This document shows positions 36,165 through 46,249 of a DNA stretch of 64,000 bases, piece by piece. The position numbers were made by a program, and so were the translations under genes. Source of the DNA: Campylobacterota bacterium. Lineage in GTDB: Bacteria > Campylobacterota > Campylobacteria > Campylobacterales > Arcobacteraceae. Each line of letters begins with the position of its first letter. Positions within the stretch are counted from its first letter, which is position 1. The stretch lies in assembly GCA_003643835.1 (NCBI GenBank), contig QMKX01000003.1:1-64000 (forward strand), in the 5' to 3' direction. Below the pieces are notes generated by a model. It made no database searches. It had not been told where the DNA came from and was given only the letters and a program-made list of their open reading frames with translations.

Positions 36165-37128
36165 ATTTATATTCTTTTATATAATCGTCTATCAATTTTA
36201 TATTAAAACTTTTTTTTATTTTTATATTTAATTTGATTAAAATTGGCTCTTCGTCTAACATATTTGATAATTTTACGATATCTTTTGTTGTTGTTATTAT
36301 AGTATGATTTGCATAGTTTTGTTTAATTTCGTCTATATCTGATTTTTTAAATCTATAATGGTCGTAAAAAGACTTTATGTCGCAATTATTCGGCAAAAAC
36401 TCTTGCAATCGTTTTGGTTTTGATATGGCTGTGATACAAACTACATCTTCGGGAAGAGTTTTTAATTTTTGACCATTTTGCTCAAAACTTACAACTCTTT
36501 GAAAATCAACTCCATCTTGCACAACCATATCAGCCATGCTATAAAATGATTTTGGTTGCTTGTAGCCACCACTTGGCAAACAAAAAAGGTTAGTAGGTTC
36601 GCCTTTTGGGCGTATGAGAATGTCAAATTTTTTGATATTTTGTTTCGCAAATGCATCATCAAGAAAAACAACCTTGCAGCCTAATTCGTGCGCTTTGATT
36701 ATGCCTTTTATTCTATCTTCGCTTACTATTATTGTAGCTGCTTTTAGTGCTACTGCCAATTGCATAGCTTCATCGCCACTTTGCTTGGAGCAAACTTTTA
36801 TATTTCCACACGATGATACTACTATCAAACCTTTTGTAAGTCGCCCATATCCACGAAGCACAATTGCGATATCATTATATTTTGAAGATAGGTTTTGCAC
36901 TATTGGAGTTTTGCCACTACCGCCTAAAATTAAGTTTCCTATGCTTATAGTAGGTATTGGGGGCACAAATAAAATACCAGTTTTTGCTCTTTTGTATAAA
37001 ATAACCAGACAATACAATATCGTTAATGGAAAAAGAGTTATAGAGATAAGTTTTTGAAATATATTTGGAAAAAATAGATACTGTTCTACCCATAAAAAAA
37101 TCTCATTTTTGAGTTTATCTATACCCAT
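36157..37128 (-). CDS. lpxK: Tetraacyldisaccharide 4'-kinase LpxK
   Basis: LpxK phosphorylates the 4' position of the lipid A disaccharide at the inner membrane. I chose ATG 37128 (MGIDKLKNEIFLWVEQYLF); the frame extends ten codons earlier into the DegT-like gene. The 323-residue product has an N-terminal membrane helix (SITLFPLTILYCLVILY) and the modified P-loop ISIGNLILGGSGKTPIV, then DDAFAKQNI-type segment. It overlaps the neighbours on both sides. lpxK beside nadE is typical for Campylobacterota. Confidence 0.94.
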   Translation of the reverse strand: MGIDKLKNEIFLWVEQYLFFPNIFQKLISITLFPLTILYCLVILYKRAKTGILFVPPIPTISIGNLILGGSGKTPIVQNLSSKYNDIAIVLRGYGRLTKGLIVVSSCGNIKVCSKQSGDEAMQLAVALKAATIIVSEDRIKGIIKAHELGCKVVFLDDAFAKQNIKKFDILIRPKGEPTNLFCLPSGGYKQPKSFYSMADMVVQDGVDFQRVVSFEQNGQKLKTLPEDVVCITAISKPKRLQEFLPNNCDIKSFYDHYRFKKSDIDEIKQNYANHTIITTTKDIVKLSNMLDEEPILIKLNIKIKKSFNIKLIDDYIKEYKYA

Positions 37129-38258
37129 TTTGCATCTAAATCTATGATTTGTTGACATACATAATTTACTTGGCTGTATGTCAAGTTCGCATATATAGGC
37201 AAAGATAAAACCCTACTAAAACTACTTAAGGCATTTGGATATTTTGTGATTTTATTTTTATATTTTTCTTTATAATATGTCAATAAGTGAAGTGGTATAT
37301 AGTGCAGCCCTGTTGATATGCCTTTTTGTTTTAGTTCTTTTGCAAATGCATCTCTATTTTTATCTACCTCTATGATAAGTTCATTATATATATAACTGTT
37401 GTCAAATTTTTTTATAGTTATATGTTTTAAACCTTGGAGTCTATCACAGTATATCTTTGCTATCTCTACTCTTTTTTGTATAAATATACGATATTTATTT
37501 AGTTGTGATAGGTTAAAAGTGATAGACAAAGTGTCAACTAAAAAATCATATCCTATATCATTGACATCATACAAATAATCAAGTCCCATATCATCAAAAT
37601 AAATAGGAGGCAAACCATTCTGACTATAAACTCTAATTTTTTCAGCAATTATTTCATCTTGGGTTGTCATAAAAGCCAAATCCCCAACTCTTTTGTTCAT
37701 TTGTTGTTTTATAATTGTAAATATAGATATATCAGCTTTTTTTACCGATATCTCACAGTTTTTATACTTTTGTCCTAACATATTGAAGGCCACTTTAACT
37801 AATTTGATATTAAATCTTTTACAAATCTTTTGCAATTTATCTATGTCTGTCAAGGTGTCTGGCATGATTGTTATTATAGCTATTTTTATTTTTTTATGAT
37901 AATATTCTTTGAGATATTTTTCAAACATATCTATATCCATGTTGTAATTATTTTGCATAGTGTCTATGAATATAGGCTTACAATCAAGGTGTCTAACTGC
38001 TTGCGGCAAAACTACTGGCGAGTTTACACTCATAAGCACTTCGTCTGCTCTTTTTGTTTCATATACTGTCAGTGCCAATTTTATAGCGAAGCTCGTATTT
38101 GGTGAAACTACACAATGTTCTACATCAAACATATTTTCTATTTTGTTTTCTATATCTTTTGCGCAAAATGTTTTTGTATTTTTTAAGGTATTGGTCATAT
38201 AGTTTATGTCGTCTTCATCTATAAAAGGAGTAAAAAATGGTATATTTTTATGTTTCAC
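37119..38258 (-). CDS. DegT/DnrJ/EryC1-type aminotransferase fold protein with altered PLP site
   Basis: The 379-residue protein follows the DegT family from end to end: IPFFTPFIDEDDINYM at the start, a large PLP-domain, and the C-terminal GISTGLHYIPLHLLTYYKE. The key sites look changed. The phosphate-binding GTAAL reads PNTSFA; the Asp that holds the PLP ring (usual EDAAQA) reads KVAFNM; and the region of the PLP lysine reads IIKQQMNKRVGDLAF with no Lys at the usual place. It may be an enzyme of altered chemistry or a non-catalytic relative. It lies between nadE and lpxK with short overlaps, which suggests an envelope sugar link. Confidence 0.72.
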   Translation of the reverse strand: MKHKNIPFFTPFIDEDDINYMTNTLKNTKTFCAKDIENKIENMFDVEHCVVSPNTSFAIKLALTVYETKRADEVLMSVNSPVVLPQAVRHLDCKPIFIDTMQNNYNMDIDMFEKYLKEYYHKKIKIAIITIMPDTLTDIDKLQKICKRFNIKLVKVAFNMLGQKYKNCEISVKKADISIFTIIKQQMNKRVGDLAFMTTQDEIIAEKIRVYSQNGLPPIYFDDMGLDYLYDVNDIGYDFLVDTLSITFNLSQLNKYRIFIQKRVEIAKIYCDRLQGLKHITIKKFDNSYIYNELIIEVDKNRDAFAKELKQKGISTGLHYIPLHLLTYYKEKYKNKITKYPNALSSFSRVLSLPIYANLTYSQVNYVCQQIIDLDAKWV

Positions 38259-39012
38259 GATTTAACTTTGCTATATTTGGTAGTTTTTGCTTGAAGCTAT
38301 TGTTTGACATACGGGTTTGTACCATATCTAAAAGTTTTTTGTTAAACCCAAATTTCATAAGTTGGCTCGCTTTTATATTTTCGTCTATCAGTTTTTTTAA
38401 AACTTCGTCTATTTTGTCATAATTAAAACCAAGTTCGTATTCGTCTGTTTGCCCACTCCATAAGTCTGCTGATGGTTTTTTGGTTAGTATATTGTTTGTA
38501 ACTCCAAGATATGAAGCAAAGCTATATTCATCACTTTTGTATATATCACCAATAGGATTAAAAGCACAAGCAGTATCTCCATATATTGTGCCATAACCAA
38601 GCAGTATCTCAGAGCGATTTGATGTTCCTACAACTACACCATTTATATCGCTACTCGTATCATACAAAACTGCCATTCTGATCCTAGCGCAAAAGTTTCC
38701 TATTCTTAAGCTGGTAGCTTTTTTTTGCTTGAAGAAGTTATCTGTGATATTGCTAATATCAACAATATCATAATTTATATCAAACTTTTCGCACAGCTGT
38801 TTTGCATCGGTTATGCTGCTTTTGCTTGAACCACTTGAAGGCATAAGAATACATTTTAAGTTTTTTTTGCCAACAGCATGCAAACACAATATAGCCACAA
38901 TAGCAGAATCAAGCCCACCACTTAGTCCTACTACTAATTTTTTTACTTTTGTTTGTTTGAGTTCATCTTGTATAAATCGCACAAGACTTTCTTGCAATTT
39001 TTTATGGTTCAT
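38248..39012 (-). CDS. nadE: NH3-dependent NAD+ synthetase
   Basis: NadE amidates nicotinic acid adenine dinucleotide to NAD with ATP and ammonia. The 254-residue protein is the single-domain type without a glutaminase part. Motifs are VGLSGGLDSAIVA (ATP pyrophosphatase SGGxDS), NRSEILLGYGTIYGD and PSADLWSGQTDEYELGF. It overlaps the antiporter gene by 4 bases and the DegT-like gene by 11. Confidence 0.96.
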   Translation of the reverse strand: MNHKKLQESLVRFIQDELKQTKVKKLVVGLSGGLDSAIVAILCLHAVGKKNLKCILMPSSGSSKSSITDAKQLCEKFDINYDIVDISNITDNFFKQKKATSLRIGNFCARIRMAVLYDTSSDINGVVVGTSNRSEILLGYGTIYGDTACAFNPIGDIYKSDEYSFASYLGVTNNILTKKPSADLWSGQTDEYELGFNYDKIDEVLKKLIDENIKASQLMKFGFNKKLLDMVQTRMSNNSFKQKLPNIAKLNRET

Positions 39013-40361
39013 ATATCATCTTTCCAAATATTTTCTTTTCTTGATAATTGTATGCCAAAAAGTTTTAGTTGCTTTTTGCCGAGATAATAAGGTTTCCACC
39101 ATTTTATAGCAGATGGAACTGTCATATTTAGCAAAAAAACTACGCCTATTAGGATATAAAACTGTTCCAAAGATATAATATGATTCTGGGCATATGCTAT
39201 ATTTATGACTATAAAAGCAAGCTCTGCTCGTCCTAACATACCAAAACCTATCATCACACTTTCGTGCCACTTGTATTTACCTGTCCATCTTGCTGCCATG
39301 CTCGCTGCCAAAACTTGAAATACAAGCACTGAAATAAACAAGACAAATATAGGTAAAAGAACAGTTGACAATATCTCAACATCAAACAAAAGTTTAGTTC
39401 CTAACATCAAGAAAAATATAGGACCAAAGATTGTAAATGCTAAGTGATCCATAATATATTTTGCATCTTCTTGATGCGATTTTATCTCTTCGTTTATACT
39501 GAAATTAAAATACTCACCTTTTAGAAATAAACCACCAAAATACGCACCAATAGCTGGATGAAAGCCAAATATTTCTGCCAAAAGCCCAAATATAAATGCA
39601 ATAAGTATCATAATAACTGGTGTGAATTTACCATTTTGCGTCACGAGTAATTTTCTGATACCAAGTTCGTGCCTAACTTTCATAGCTATATCGAAGACAA
39701 TACTATGTTTTTTATTTTTTTCAACTGCAAGCGAGTCAGGAAAAAGAATAAGCCCAATAAACGACATAAGCGAAAAGAATAGTATCACTTTTATGATAAT
39801 AATACCAAGGCTACCTATATCAAATCCTACTGATGAGGCTTCGCCTGCACTTAAAATTATAGGTATAAGTATAGACAGCCCTATAAGTGAAAGAACATCA
39901 TCGACTACTGCTGCTGTCATGATAGCCGTGGCAGCTGTTGATTTGTGGAGATTTTCATCTTTTAAGCTAACCATGGTTAGCGACACAGCAGTCGCTGTCA
40001 TAGTAAGACCCCATATCATTTGACTATAAAAATCAAAACCAAAAAATCCTGCGGTATAAAAACCAGCTAAAAATGGAAACAAAGCTCCCACTATAGCGAT
40101 ACCCATACTTTTTTTAAGACCTCTCATAAAGTTCGATAAGTTTTCATCGAAACCCAAAGCAAACATAACAAATACGATTCCCCACTCACCAATAGCCTCA
40201 ATAACCTGATGTTCTTTGGGCAAAATACCAATATTTACAGCAATGCTACCAAACAATATAAGCCACAAGACATCAACTGTTCTTGTCTTTGCTGACAATA
40301 TCTTGGCTGCTACTATAAGCAAGATAACAATAGTAGAGTATAACCATAAATCATGGTGCAT
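39009..40361 (-). CDS. CPA2-type sodium/proton (Kef/NapA-like) antiporter
   Basis: The 450-residue protein has twelve or so hydrophobic helices and the motif TAAVVDDVLSLIGL, where the paired Asp residues are those used for ion exchange in NapA-type proteins. VFVMFALGFDENLSNF is the usual helix-3 segment. No TrkA/RCK domain follows, so it is a bare antiporter rather than a complete KefB/C. Ion specificity is inferred. It is the first gene of the minus-strand block; its 5' gap of 126 bp to gltB carries the right 15-bp repeat. Confidence 0.88.
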   Translation of the reverse strand: MHHDLWLYSTIVILLIVAAKILSAKTRTVDVLWLILFGSIAVNIGILPKEHQVIEAIGEWGIVFVMFALGFDENLSNFMRGLKKSMGIAIVGALFPFLAGFYTAGFFGFDFYSQMIWGLTMTATAVSLTMVSLKDENLHKSTAATAIMTAAVVDDVLSLIGLSILIPIILSAGEASSVGFDIGSLGIIIIKVILFFSLMSFIGLILFPDSLAVEKNKKHSIVFDIAMKVRHELGIRKLLVTQNGKFTPVIMILIAFIFGLLAEIFGFHPAIGAYFGGLFLKGEYFNFSINEEIKSHQEDAKYIMDHLAFTIFGPIFFLMLGTKLLFDVEILSTVLLPIFVLFISVLVFQVLAASMAARWTGKYKWHESVMIGFGMLGRAELAFIVINIAYAQNHIISLEQFYILIGVVFLLNMTVPSAIKWWKPYYLGKKQLKLFGIQLSRKENIWKDDI

Positions 40362-40434
40362 GGTATTCCTTTTGTTGTTTTAACAGATTATATCATTTTA
40401 AAATTAAATGATTTAGAAAAGTGTAAAATTAAAC

Positions 40435-40449
40435 TTTAGAGGTGACCTT
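40435..40449. repeat. Right copy of an exact 15-bp inverted pair, upstream of gltB
   Basis: TTTAGAGGTGACCTT stands 13 bases before the putative gltB -10 box, over the -35 position. Its exact complement is at 32364-32378. It may be a transcription-factor site for gltB and/or one end of an inverted DNA segment. Confidence 0.75.
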
Positions 40450-40462
40450 AAGATTTATTAGA

Positions 40463-40468
40463 TATGAT
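40463..40468 (+). promoter_or_regulatory. Putative -10 box of gltB-gltD
   Basis: TATGAT lies 19 bases before the gltB ATG, with AAAAAAGGAA between. The 15-bp motif occupies the -35 region. Confidence 0.4.
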
Positions 40469-40487
40469 TATATAAAAAAGGAATTTT

Positions 40488-43400
40488 ATGGCTTGTAATG
40501 CTGACTTACTTACATCGTTTAAAGACAATTGCGGTTTCGGTCTTTTGTGCGATTTAAAAAATAGACACACTCATCAAAATCTGAAAGATGCTATAGAATC
40601 GCTATCTAAAATGATGCATCGCGGCGCTGTCGCTGCCGATGGCAAGAGTGGTGACGGTAGCGGACTATTGCTTTCTATGCCCTATGAATTTTTTCAAAAA
40701 GAGTTAAAAAAACAAAACATAACTTTGCCAAAACAGTATGCGGTTGCTATGATATTCGCTACAAATAAAAAACAACTTGATATATTTGATAAACATTGTA
40801 GCGCAAACGGACTAAAAAGTGTATTTTCAAGAGTTGTGCCTACAGACAAAACAGTATTAGGGCAAAGTGCTCTTGAAAATTTACCTCTCATATACCAAAT
40901 ATTTGTAATACCAAACTCTATAAACTCATATAATAGATTTGATGCAATGTTGTATTTATCAAGAAAAGAGTGTGAGCACGAACTAAAAGAAAATGAGGAT
41001 TTTTATATAGCTTCATTTTCAAGCAAAGTCATATCTTATAAAGGTCTGGTCATGCCTACAACTATCAAACTTTTTTATAAGGACCTCCAAGACAAAAATT
41101 TTAAGATTAGTTTTGCACTTTTTCACCAAAGATTCTCTACAAACACACTACCAAAGTGGCGATTGGCTCAACCATTTAGAACTATAGCACACAATGGCGA
41201 GATAAACTCCATAGAAGCAAATAGATTTAGCACTAAAATTAAACAAGAACATCTGAAAAGTGATATTTTTACAAGTAGTGAGATCAGCCGTATTTTGCCT
41301 ATACTTCAAGATAATATAAGCGATAGCGCTAGCTTGGATAATATGTTTGAGTTTATGTTGGTAAATGGAGTTGATTTTTTTAAAGCAAGTAGAGCTTTGG
41401 TGCCGGCACCTTGGCAAAATTCACCACATATGGATCCACAGCTAAGAGCATTTTATGAGTATATGTCTACATGTTTTGAAGCATGGGATGGGCCAGCGGC
41501 TATTAGTTTGGCAGATGGCAATTATATTGGGTGTTTGATTGATAGAAATGGTTTACGCCCTAGTAAGTATATCATAACCAATGACGATAGATTTTTTATT
41601 ACAAGCGAATATGGCACTATAGATATAGATGAAAACAATATTTTGCAACGAGGCAAGTTAAAATCGGGCCAAATGATAGCAGTAGATTTAAAGCATGGCA
41701 AAGTATTAAAAGATGATGATATCAACAACTATTTAAAAAATTCACAAAATTATTCAAGATGGCTTGTCAAAGATATGGTATATCTTCAAGAACATATTGA
41801 AGAAACATTTGTTAATTTTAGCGATTATAGATTTGAAAACATAGAAAACAAACAAAATTATTTTAATATCACTTATGAAGTTATAACTCAAATGATTGAG
41901 CCTATGGCACTCGAAGGCAAAGAGCCGACAGCATCAATGGGTGATGATACACCTCTTAATTGTTTTAGCCAACACCACAGAAACTTTACAGATTTTTTTA
42001 GACAGAAGTTTGCGCAAGTAACAAACCCCCCTATAGATCCTTATAGAGAAAAAATAGTTATGAGTTTAAATACTGGTTTTGGACAAATGCATAATATTCT
42101 TGAAGAGAAAGAGAGTTTTGCAAAAAGACTTAAAGTTACAAGCCCAATACTTATGAAAGAAAAAATAGATGTGCTTTTAGGGTTTGGAGATACAAAAAAT
42201 AAAAAATATGATAAATATTATAAATACAGAAAGTTTGACACTACATTTAAATCAGGGCTTAAAAACTCACTTGAAAAATTGTATCAAAAAATAAAATATG
42301 ATATTTTAAATGATGACGTGAATATAGTGGTGCTCGATGATAGAGCCTTGTCAAAAACAACAAAAGTTATACCAATGGTTATGGTAGTAGGGTATCTTAA
42401 TCAAAATTTGACCAAACAAGGACTTAAAAGTAATATATCCATACTTGCAATTAGTGGTGAAGTATATGACCCCCATAGTTGTGCTGTGCTGATAGCATTT
42501 GGTGCAACTGCTGTATATCCATATCTTTTATATGGAACAATAGTCGCAACAAATAAAAGAAAAAAAATAGACAAACAAACCACCACAGCACATCTTAAGA
42601 ATACACACAAAGCTTTAGGCGCCGGGGTTATGAAGATTATGTCAAAGATGGGAATAGCTACTGTGGCATCTTATAGGCACTCATCGCTTTTTGATATAAT
42701 TGGTTTGAGTGATGATATCATAAAAAGTTGTTTCAGCGATGCCAAAAGTGATATTTGTGGCCTTAGTTTTGATGATATAGAAGAAAAATTGCATAAATCT
42801 TCAAAAGATTCATTTAAGCAAAACAAACAAAATTTTGCTTTGAGATTTGGTGGATATTATAAATACATATTTGACGGAGAGTATCATGACTTCTCACCAG
42901 CATTTACAAAGGCTATCAACCAAACTAACGATTTGCCAAAAATAAAATCTATGATAGAAAATAGAGATAAAAAAAATATACGAGATTTTTTTCAGTTTAA
43001 ATCAAATAATAAATCTATAGATATAAGTTTAGTTGAACCAAAAACAGAGATATTTAAACGATTTGACGCAGCAGCTATGAGTTGCGGTTCTATATCAATA
43101 GAGGCACACGAAGCCATAGCGATGGCTATGAATAAAATAGGTGCAAAAAGCAACTCAGGAGAGGGTGGCGAAGATCCCAAAAGATTTAGAACAAATAAAA
43201 ACTCAAAAATCAAACAAATAGCTAGTGGTAGGTTTGGCGTTACTCCCGCTTATTTACGAAGCGCAGATGAATTACAAATAAAAATAGCACAAGGTGCAAA
43301 ACCTGGCGAAGGAGGCCAACTACCTGGTTCAAAGGTGAGTAATATGATAGCTACTTTGAGACATACAACTCCTGGGGTTACATTGATATCGCCACCTCCA

Positions 43401-44900
43401 CACCATGATATATATAGCATAGAAGATTTATCTCAACTTATATTTGATTTAAAGCAGGTTAATCCACATGCAACAGTGACGGTCAAGCTTGTATCAACTA
43501 TAGGAGTGGGCACAATAGCAGCGGGAGTCGCTAAAGCATATGCCGATAAAATTATAATATCGGGATGCGATGGTGGAACAGGAGCAGCACCACTGACATC
43601 TATAAAACATACAGGAAATCCATGGGAGATAGGATTGAGTGAAGCGCACAATGCTTTAAAAGCAAATGATTTACGAAAGTTTGTCACCTTGCAAACAGAT
43701 GGTGGCTTAAAGAGCGGTGTTGATATAGTTAAAGCTGCTATGTTGGGTGCAGAGAGTTTTGGATTTGGAACAACAGTTCTTACAATATTAGGCTGCAAGA
43801 TTTTGAGAATTTGCCACACAAATAAATGTAGTGTAGGAGTAGCTACCCAGGAAAAAAGTTTAAGAGAGCATTTTAAAGGTGATGTAAATAAAATAGTGCG
43901 ATATTTTGAGTTTTTAGCACACGACATACGAACTATACTTAGCACTCTTGGTTATGAAAGTTTAGAGCAAATAATTGGAAGAAACGATCTTTTAGAAGTG
44001 ATAGACGATGAGTTTGCTAAAAAATTTGATTTTCAAAATATTTTACGAAAAATAGATGGTATTGATACTTGCCAATATAAATCAAACAAACCTTTTGATA
44101 GTCATATATTGGAGAAAAAAGTTCTTAAAACTCTAACCCCAACTATACAAAACCCAAAAAATAAAATAAGTTTAGATTTAGTTATAAACAATACAAATAG
44201 AAGTTTCGGCGCCTTGATATCTGGAGAGATAGCCCAAAAATATGGCGACCAAGGATTGAAAAACAATACAATAAAACTAAATATCAGCGGAGTAGCTGGG
44301 CAATCATTTGGTGTATTTTTGAGTCGCGGTATCAAAATAGTCTTAAACGGTGTCGCCAATGATTATGTAGGCAAAGGTATGAGTGGTGGTAAAATTATAA
44401 TCAAATCAAAACTACAAGGCGAACACAATGCAAGTGCAGGAAATACATGTTTATATGGAGCAACAGGCGGCTTGTTATATGTGCGAGCTGGTGTAGGTGA
44501 GAGGTTTGCTGTGCGAAATTCTGGGGCTATCGCTATAGTTGAAGGCACTGGTGATAATGCTTGCGAATATATGACAGGAGGAATCGTAGTGGTGTTAGGC
44601 GAGACCGGCACAAATTTTGCAGCTGGTATGACTGGTGGTGTTGCATTTGTGTATGATGAGTTTAGGAATTTTATTGATAATATGAATCAAGAACTCGTAG
44701 AAGCTGTGAGGATTGATACAGACGAAGCAGAAACACAAAAAATATACTTGAAAAAACTTTTAAATAACTATATAAAAGAAACAAACTCACAAAAAGCTAA
44801 AAATATAGTGCAAAACTACAGAGCTATGATAAGAAACTTCTGGATGATAAAGCCAAAAGATATGGTTGAGCTACCGCTCAATCCAGTAGAAGGAGAGTAG
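40488..44900 (+). CDS. gltB: Glutamate synthase large subunit
   Basis: GltB takes the amide nitrogen of glutamine, tunnels ammonia to 2-oxoglutarate and forms glutamate. At 1470 residues it is full length. Cys15 in DNCGFGLLCD becomes the N-terminal nucleophile after a short propeptide is removed, as in E. coli. The glutaminase domain (about 15-410), central domain, FMN-binding synthase domain (SNSGEGGEDPKRF, CDGGTGAAPLTS) and beta-helix C-domain follow. The iron-sulfur cysteines are in CKILRICHTNKCSVGVATQ. gltD starts two bases after the stop. Confidence 0.97.
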   Translation: MACNADLLTSFKDNCGFGLLCDLKNRHTHQNLKDAIESLSKMMHRGAVAADGKSGDGSGLLLSMPYEFFQKELKKQNITLPKQYAVAMIFATNKKQLDIFDKHCSANGLKSVFSRVVPTDKTVLGQSALENLPLIYQIFVIPNSINSYNRFDAMLYLSRKECEHELKENEDFYIASFSSKVISYKGLVMPTTIKLFYKDLQDKNFKISFALFHQRFSTNTLPKWRLAQPFRTIAHNGEINSIEANRFSTKIKQEHLKSDIFTSSEISRILPILQDNISDSASLDNMFEFMLVNGVDFFKASRALVPAPWQNSPHMDPQLRAFYEYMSTCFEAWDGPAAISLADGNYIGCLIDRNGLRPSKYIITNDDRFFITSEYGTIDIDENNILQRGKLKSGQMIAVDLKHGKVLKDDDINNYLKNSQNYSRWLVKDMVYLQEHIEETFVNFSDYRFENIENKQNYFNITYEVITQMIEPMALEGKEPTASMGDDTPLNCFSQHHRNFTDFFRQKFAQVTNPPIDPYREKIVMSLNTGFGQMHNILEEKESFAKRLKVTSPILMKEKIDVLLGFGDTKNKKYDKYYKYRKFDTTFKSGLKNSLEKLYQKIKYDILNDDVNIVVLDDRALSKTTKVIPMVMVVGYLNQNLTKQGLKSNISILAISGEVYDPHSCAVLIAFGATAVYPYLLYGTIVATNKRKKIDKQTTTAHLKNTHKALGAGVMKIMSKMGIATVASYRHSSLFDIIGLSDDIIKSCFSDAKSDICGLSFDDIEEKLHKSSKDSFKQNKQNFALRFGGYYKYIFDGEYHDFSPAFTKAINQTNDLPKIKSMIENRDKKNIRDFFQFKSNNKSIDISLVEPKTEIFKRFDAAAMSCGSISIEAHEAIAMAMNKIGAKSNSGEGGEDPKRFRTNKNSKIKQIASGRFGVTPAYLRSADELQIKIAQGAKPGEGGQLPGSKVSNMIATLRHTTPGVTLISPPPHHDIYSIEDLSQLIFDLKQVNPHATVTVKLVSTIGVGTIAAGVAKAYADKIIISGCDGGTGAAPLTSIKHTGNPWEIGLSEAHNALKANDLRKFVTLQTDGGLKSGVDIVKAAMLGAESFGFGTTVLTILGCKILRICHTNKCSVGVATQEKSLREHFKGDVNKIVRYFEFLAHDIRTILSTLGYESLEQIIGRNDLLEVIDDEFAKKFDFQNILRKIDGIDTCQYKSNKPFDSHILEKKVLKTLTPTIQNPKNKISLDLVINNTNRSFGALISGEIAQKYGDQGLKNNTIKLNISGVAGQSFGVFLSRGIKIVLNGVANDYVGKGMSGGKIIIKSKLQGEHNASAGNTCLYGATGGLLYVRAGVGERFAVRNSGAIAIVEGTGDNACEYMTGGIVVVLGETGTNFAAGMTGGVAFVYDEFRNFIDNMNQELVEAVRIDTDEAETQKIYLKKLLNNYIKETNSQKAKNIVQNYRAMIRNFWMIKPKDMVELPLNPVEGE

Positions 44901-44902
44901 AT

Positions 44903-46249
44903 ATGTTGGAGTTTACAAAAATACAGCGAGACGATCAAAACAAAAGAGGCGTGATGAATCGTATCAAAGATTTTGATGAAGTTTATGAGATATTTGATGA
45001 ATTAAAATCAGCCAAACAAGCAAGTAGGTGTATGCAGTGCGGCGATCCATATTGTCATACTGGTTGTCCTTTGCACAATATAATCCCAGCTTGGCTCAAA
45101 CAAACTGCACAAAATGATTTAGAGCTTGCTTTTGATATATCCAATGAAACTTCACCTTTTCCTGAAATACTTGGTAGAATCTGTCCTCAAGATGTGCTGT
45201 GTGAAGGTGCTTGTAGTTTAAATGACACCCACAAAGCTATAACCATAGGTTCTATAGAAACTTACATAAGCGAAACAGGATTCAATAGTGGTCTAAAACC
45301 AAAATATAACAAAACCAAAATAGGTAAAAAAGTAGCCATAGTTGGTAGTGGTCCTGCCGGGCTAAGTTGTGCAACATTTTTACTGCGTGCTGGTATAGAT
45401 GTGACCATATATGAAAGAGCATCAAAACCGGGCGGTTTATTAACATACGGAATACCAGGATTTAAGCTTGATAAAAAGGTTATAAATAGACGAATAAAAT
45501 TATTGCAAGAGATAGGCTTGCAAATAAAATTAGAGTGTGAAATAGGTGAAAATATAAGCATAGATAGCTTGCAAAAAGATTTTGATGCTGTGTTTTTATC
45601 AATAGGCGCTACAAAAGGCAACTATGCAAATATACCAGGTGAAAAAAACTCCAATGTTTATGCGTCTATGGAGTTTTTAATATCTGCTCAAAAAACATTA
45701 TATAAAGAAAAGAACTTCAAAACAATAGATGTAAACAATAAAAATATAGTAGTAGTTGGTGGCGGTGATACTGCTATGGATTGCTTGAGAGTTGCTATAA
45801 GACAGGGCGCTAATAGTATCAAATGTTTATACAGACGAAGTGAAAAAAGTATGCCAGGAAGCAAAAAAGAGATAGCCAATGCAAAGGAAGAGGGTGCTGA
45901 ATTTGTGTTTAATGTTGCACCAATAGAGATACTAAAGAATAGTATCAAGTTGCAAAAAACTAAAGAATTTGATAAAAAATTAACTACAATAAAAAATAGC
46001 GAATTTGAAATTAAAGCCGATATAGTTATATTAGCTTTAGGATTTTCTCAAGCTTTGCCAAAGTTTTTAACCGGAATGAATATAAAACTCGATAAATGGC
46101 ACGGCGTAATAGTAGATGAAAATCAACAAACATCAATCAAAAATATTTACGCAGGCGGCGATATGACAAGAGGTGCGCACTTAGCAGTGACTGCCACAAA
46201 TGATGGCAAAATAGCAGCAAAATCTATCGCTAAATCGTTTGAAAATTGA
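44903..46249 (+). CDS. gltD: Glutamate synthase small subunit
   Basis: GltD passes electrons from NADPH through FAD and iron-sulfur clusters to GltB. The 448-residue product has the cysteine cluster ASRCMQCGDPYCHTGCPLHN at residues about 39-58, the FAD motif VAIVGSGPAGLSCA, the NADPH motif VVVGGGDTAMDC and a C-terminal YAGGDMTRGAHLAV. It follows gltB in the same transcript. Confidence 0.97.
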   Translation: MLEFTKIQRDDQNKRGVMNRIKDFDEVYEIFDELKSAKQASRCMQCGDPYCHTGCPLHNIIPAWLKQTAQNDLELAFDISNETSPFPEILGRICPQDVLCEGACSLNDTHKAITIGSIETYISETGFNSGLKPKYNKTKIGKKVAIVGSGPAGLSCATFLLRAGIDVTIYERASKPGGLLTYGIPGFKLDKKVINRRIKLLQEIGLQIKLECEIGENISIDSLQKDFDAVFLSIGATKGNYANIPGEKNSNVYASMEFLISAQKTLYKEKNFKTIDVNNKNIVVVGGGDTAMDCLRVAIRQGANSIKCLYRRSEKSMPGSKKEIANAKEEGAEFVFNVAPIEILKNSIKLQKTKEFDKKLTTIKNSEFEIKADIVILALGFSQALPKFLTGMNIKLDKWHGVIVDENQQTSIKNIYAGGDMTRGAHLAVTATNDGKIAAKSIAKSFEN

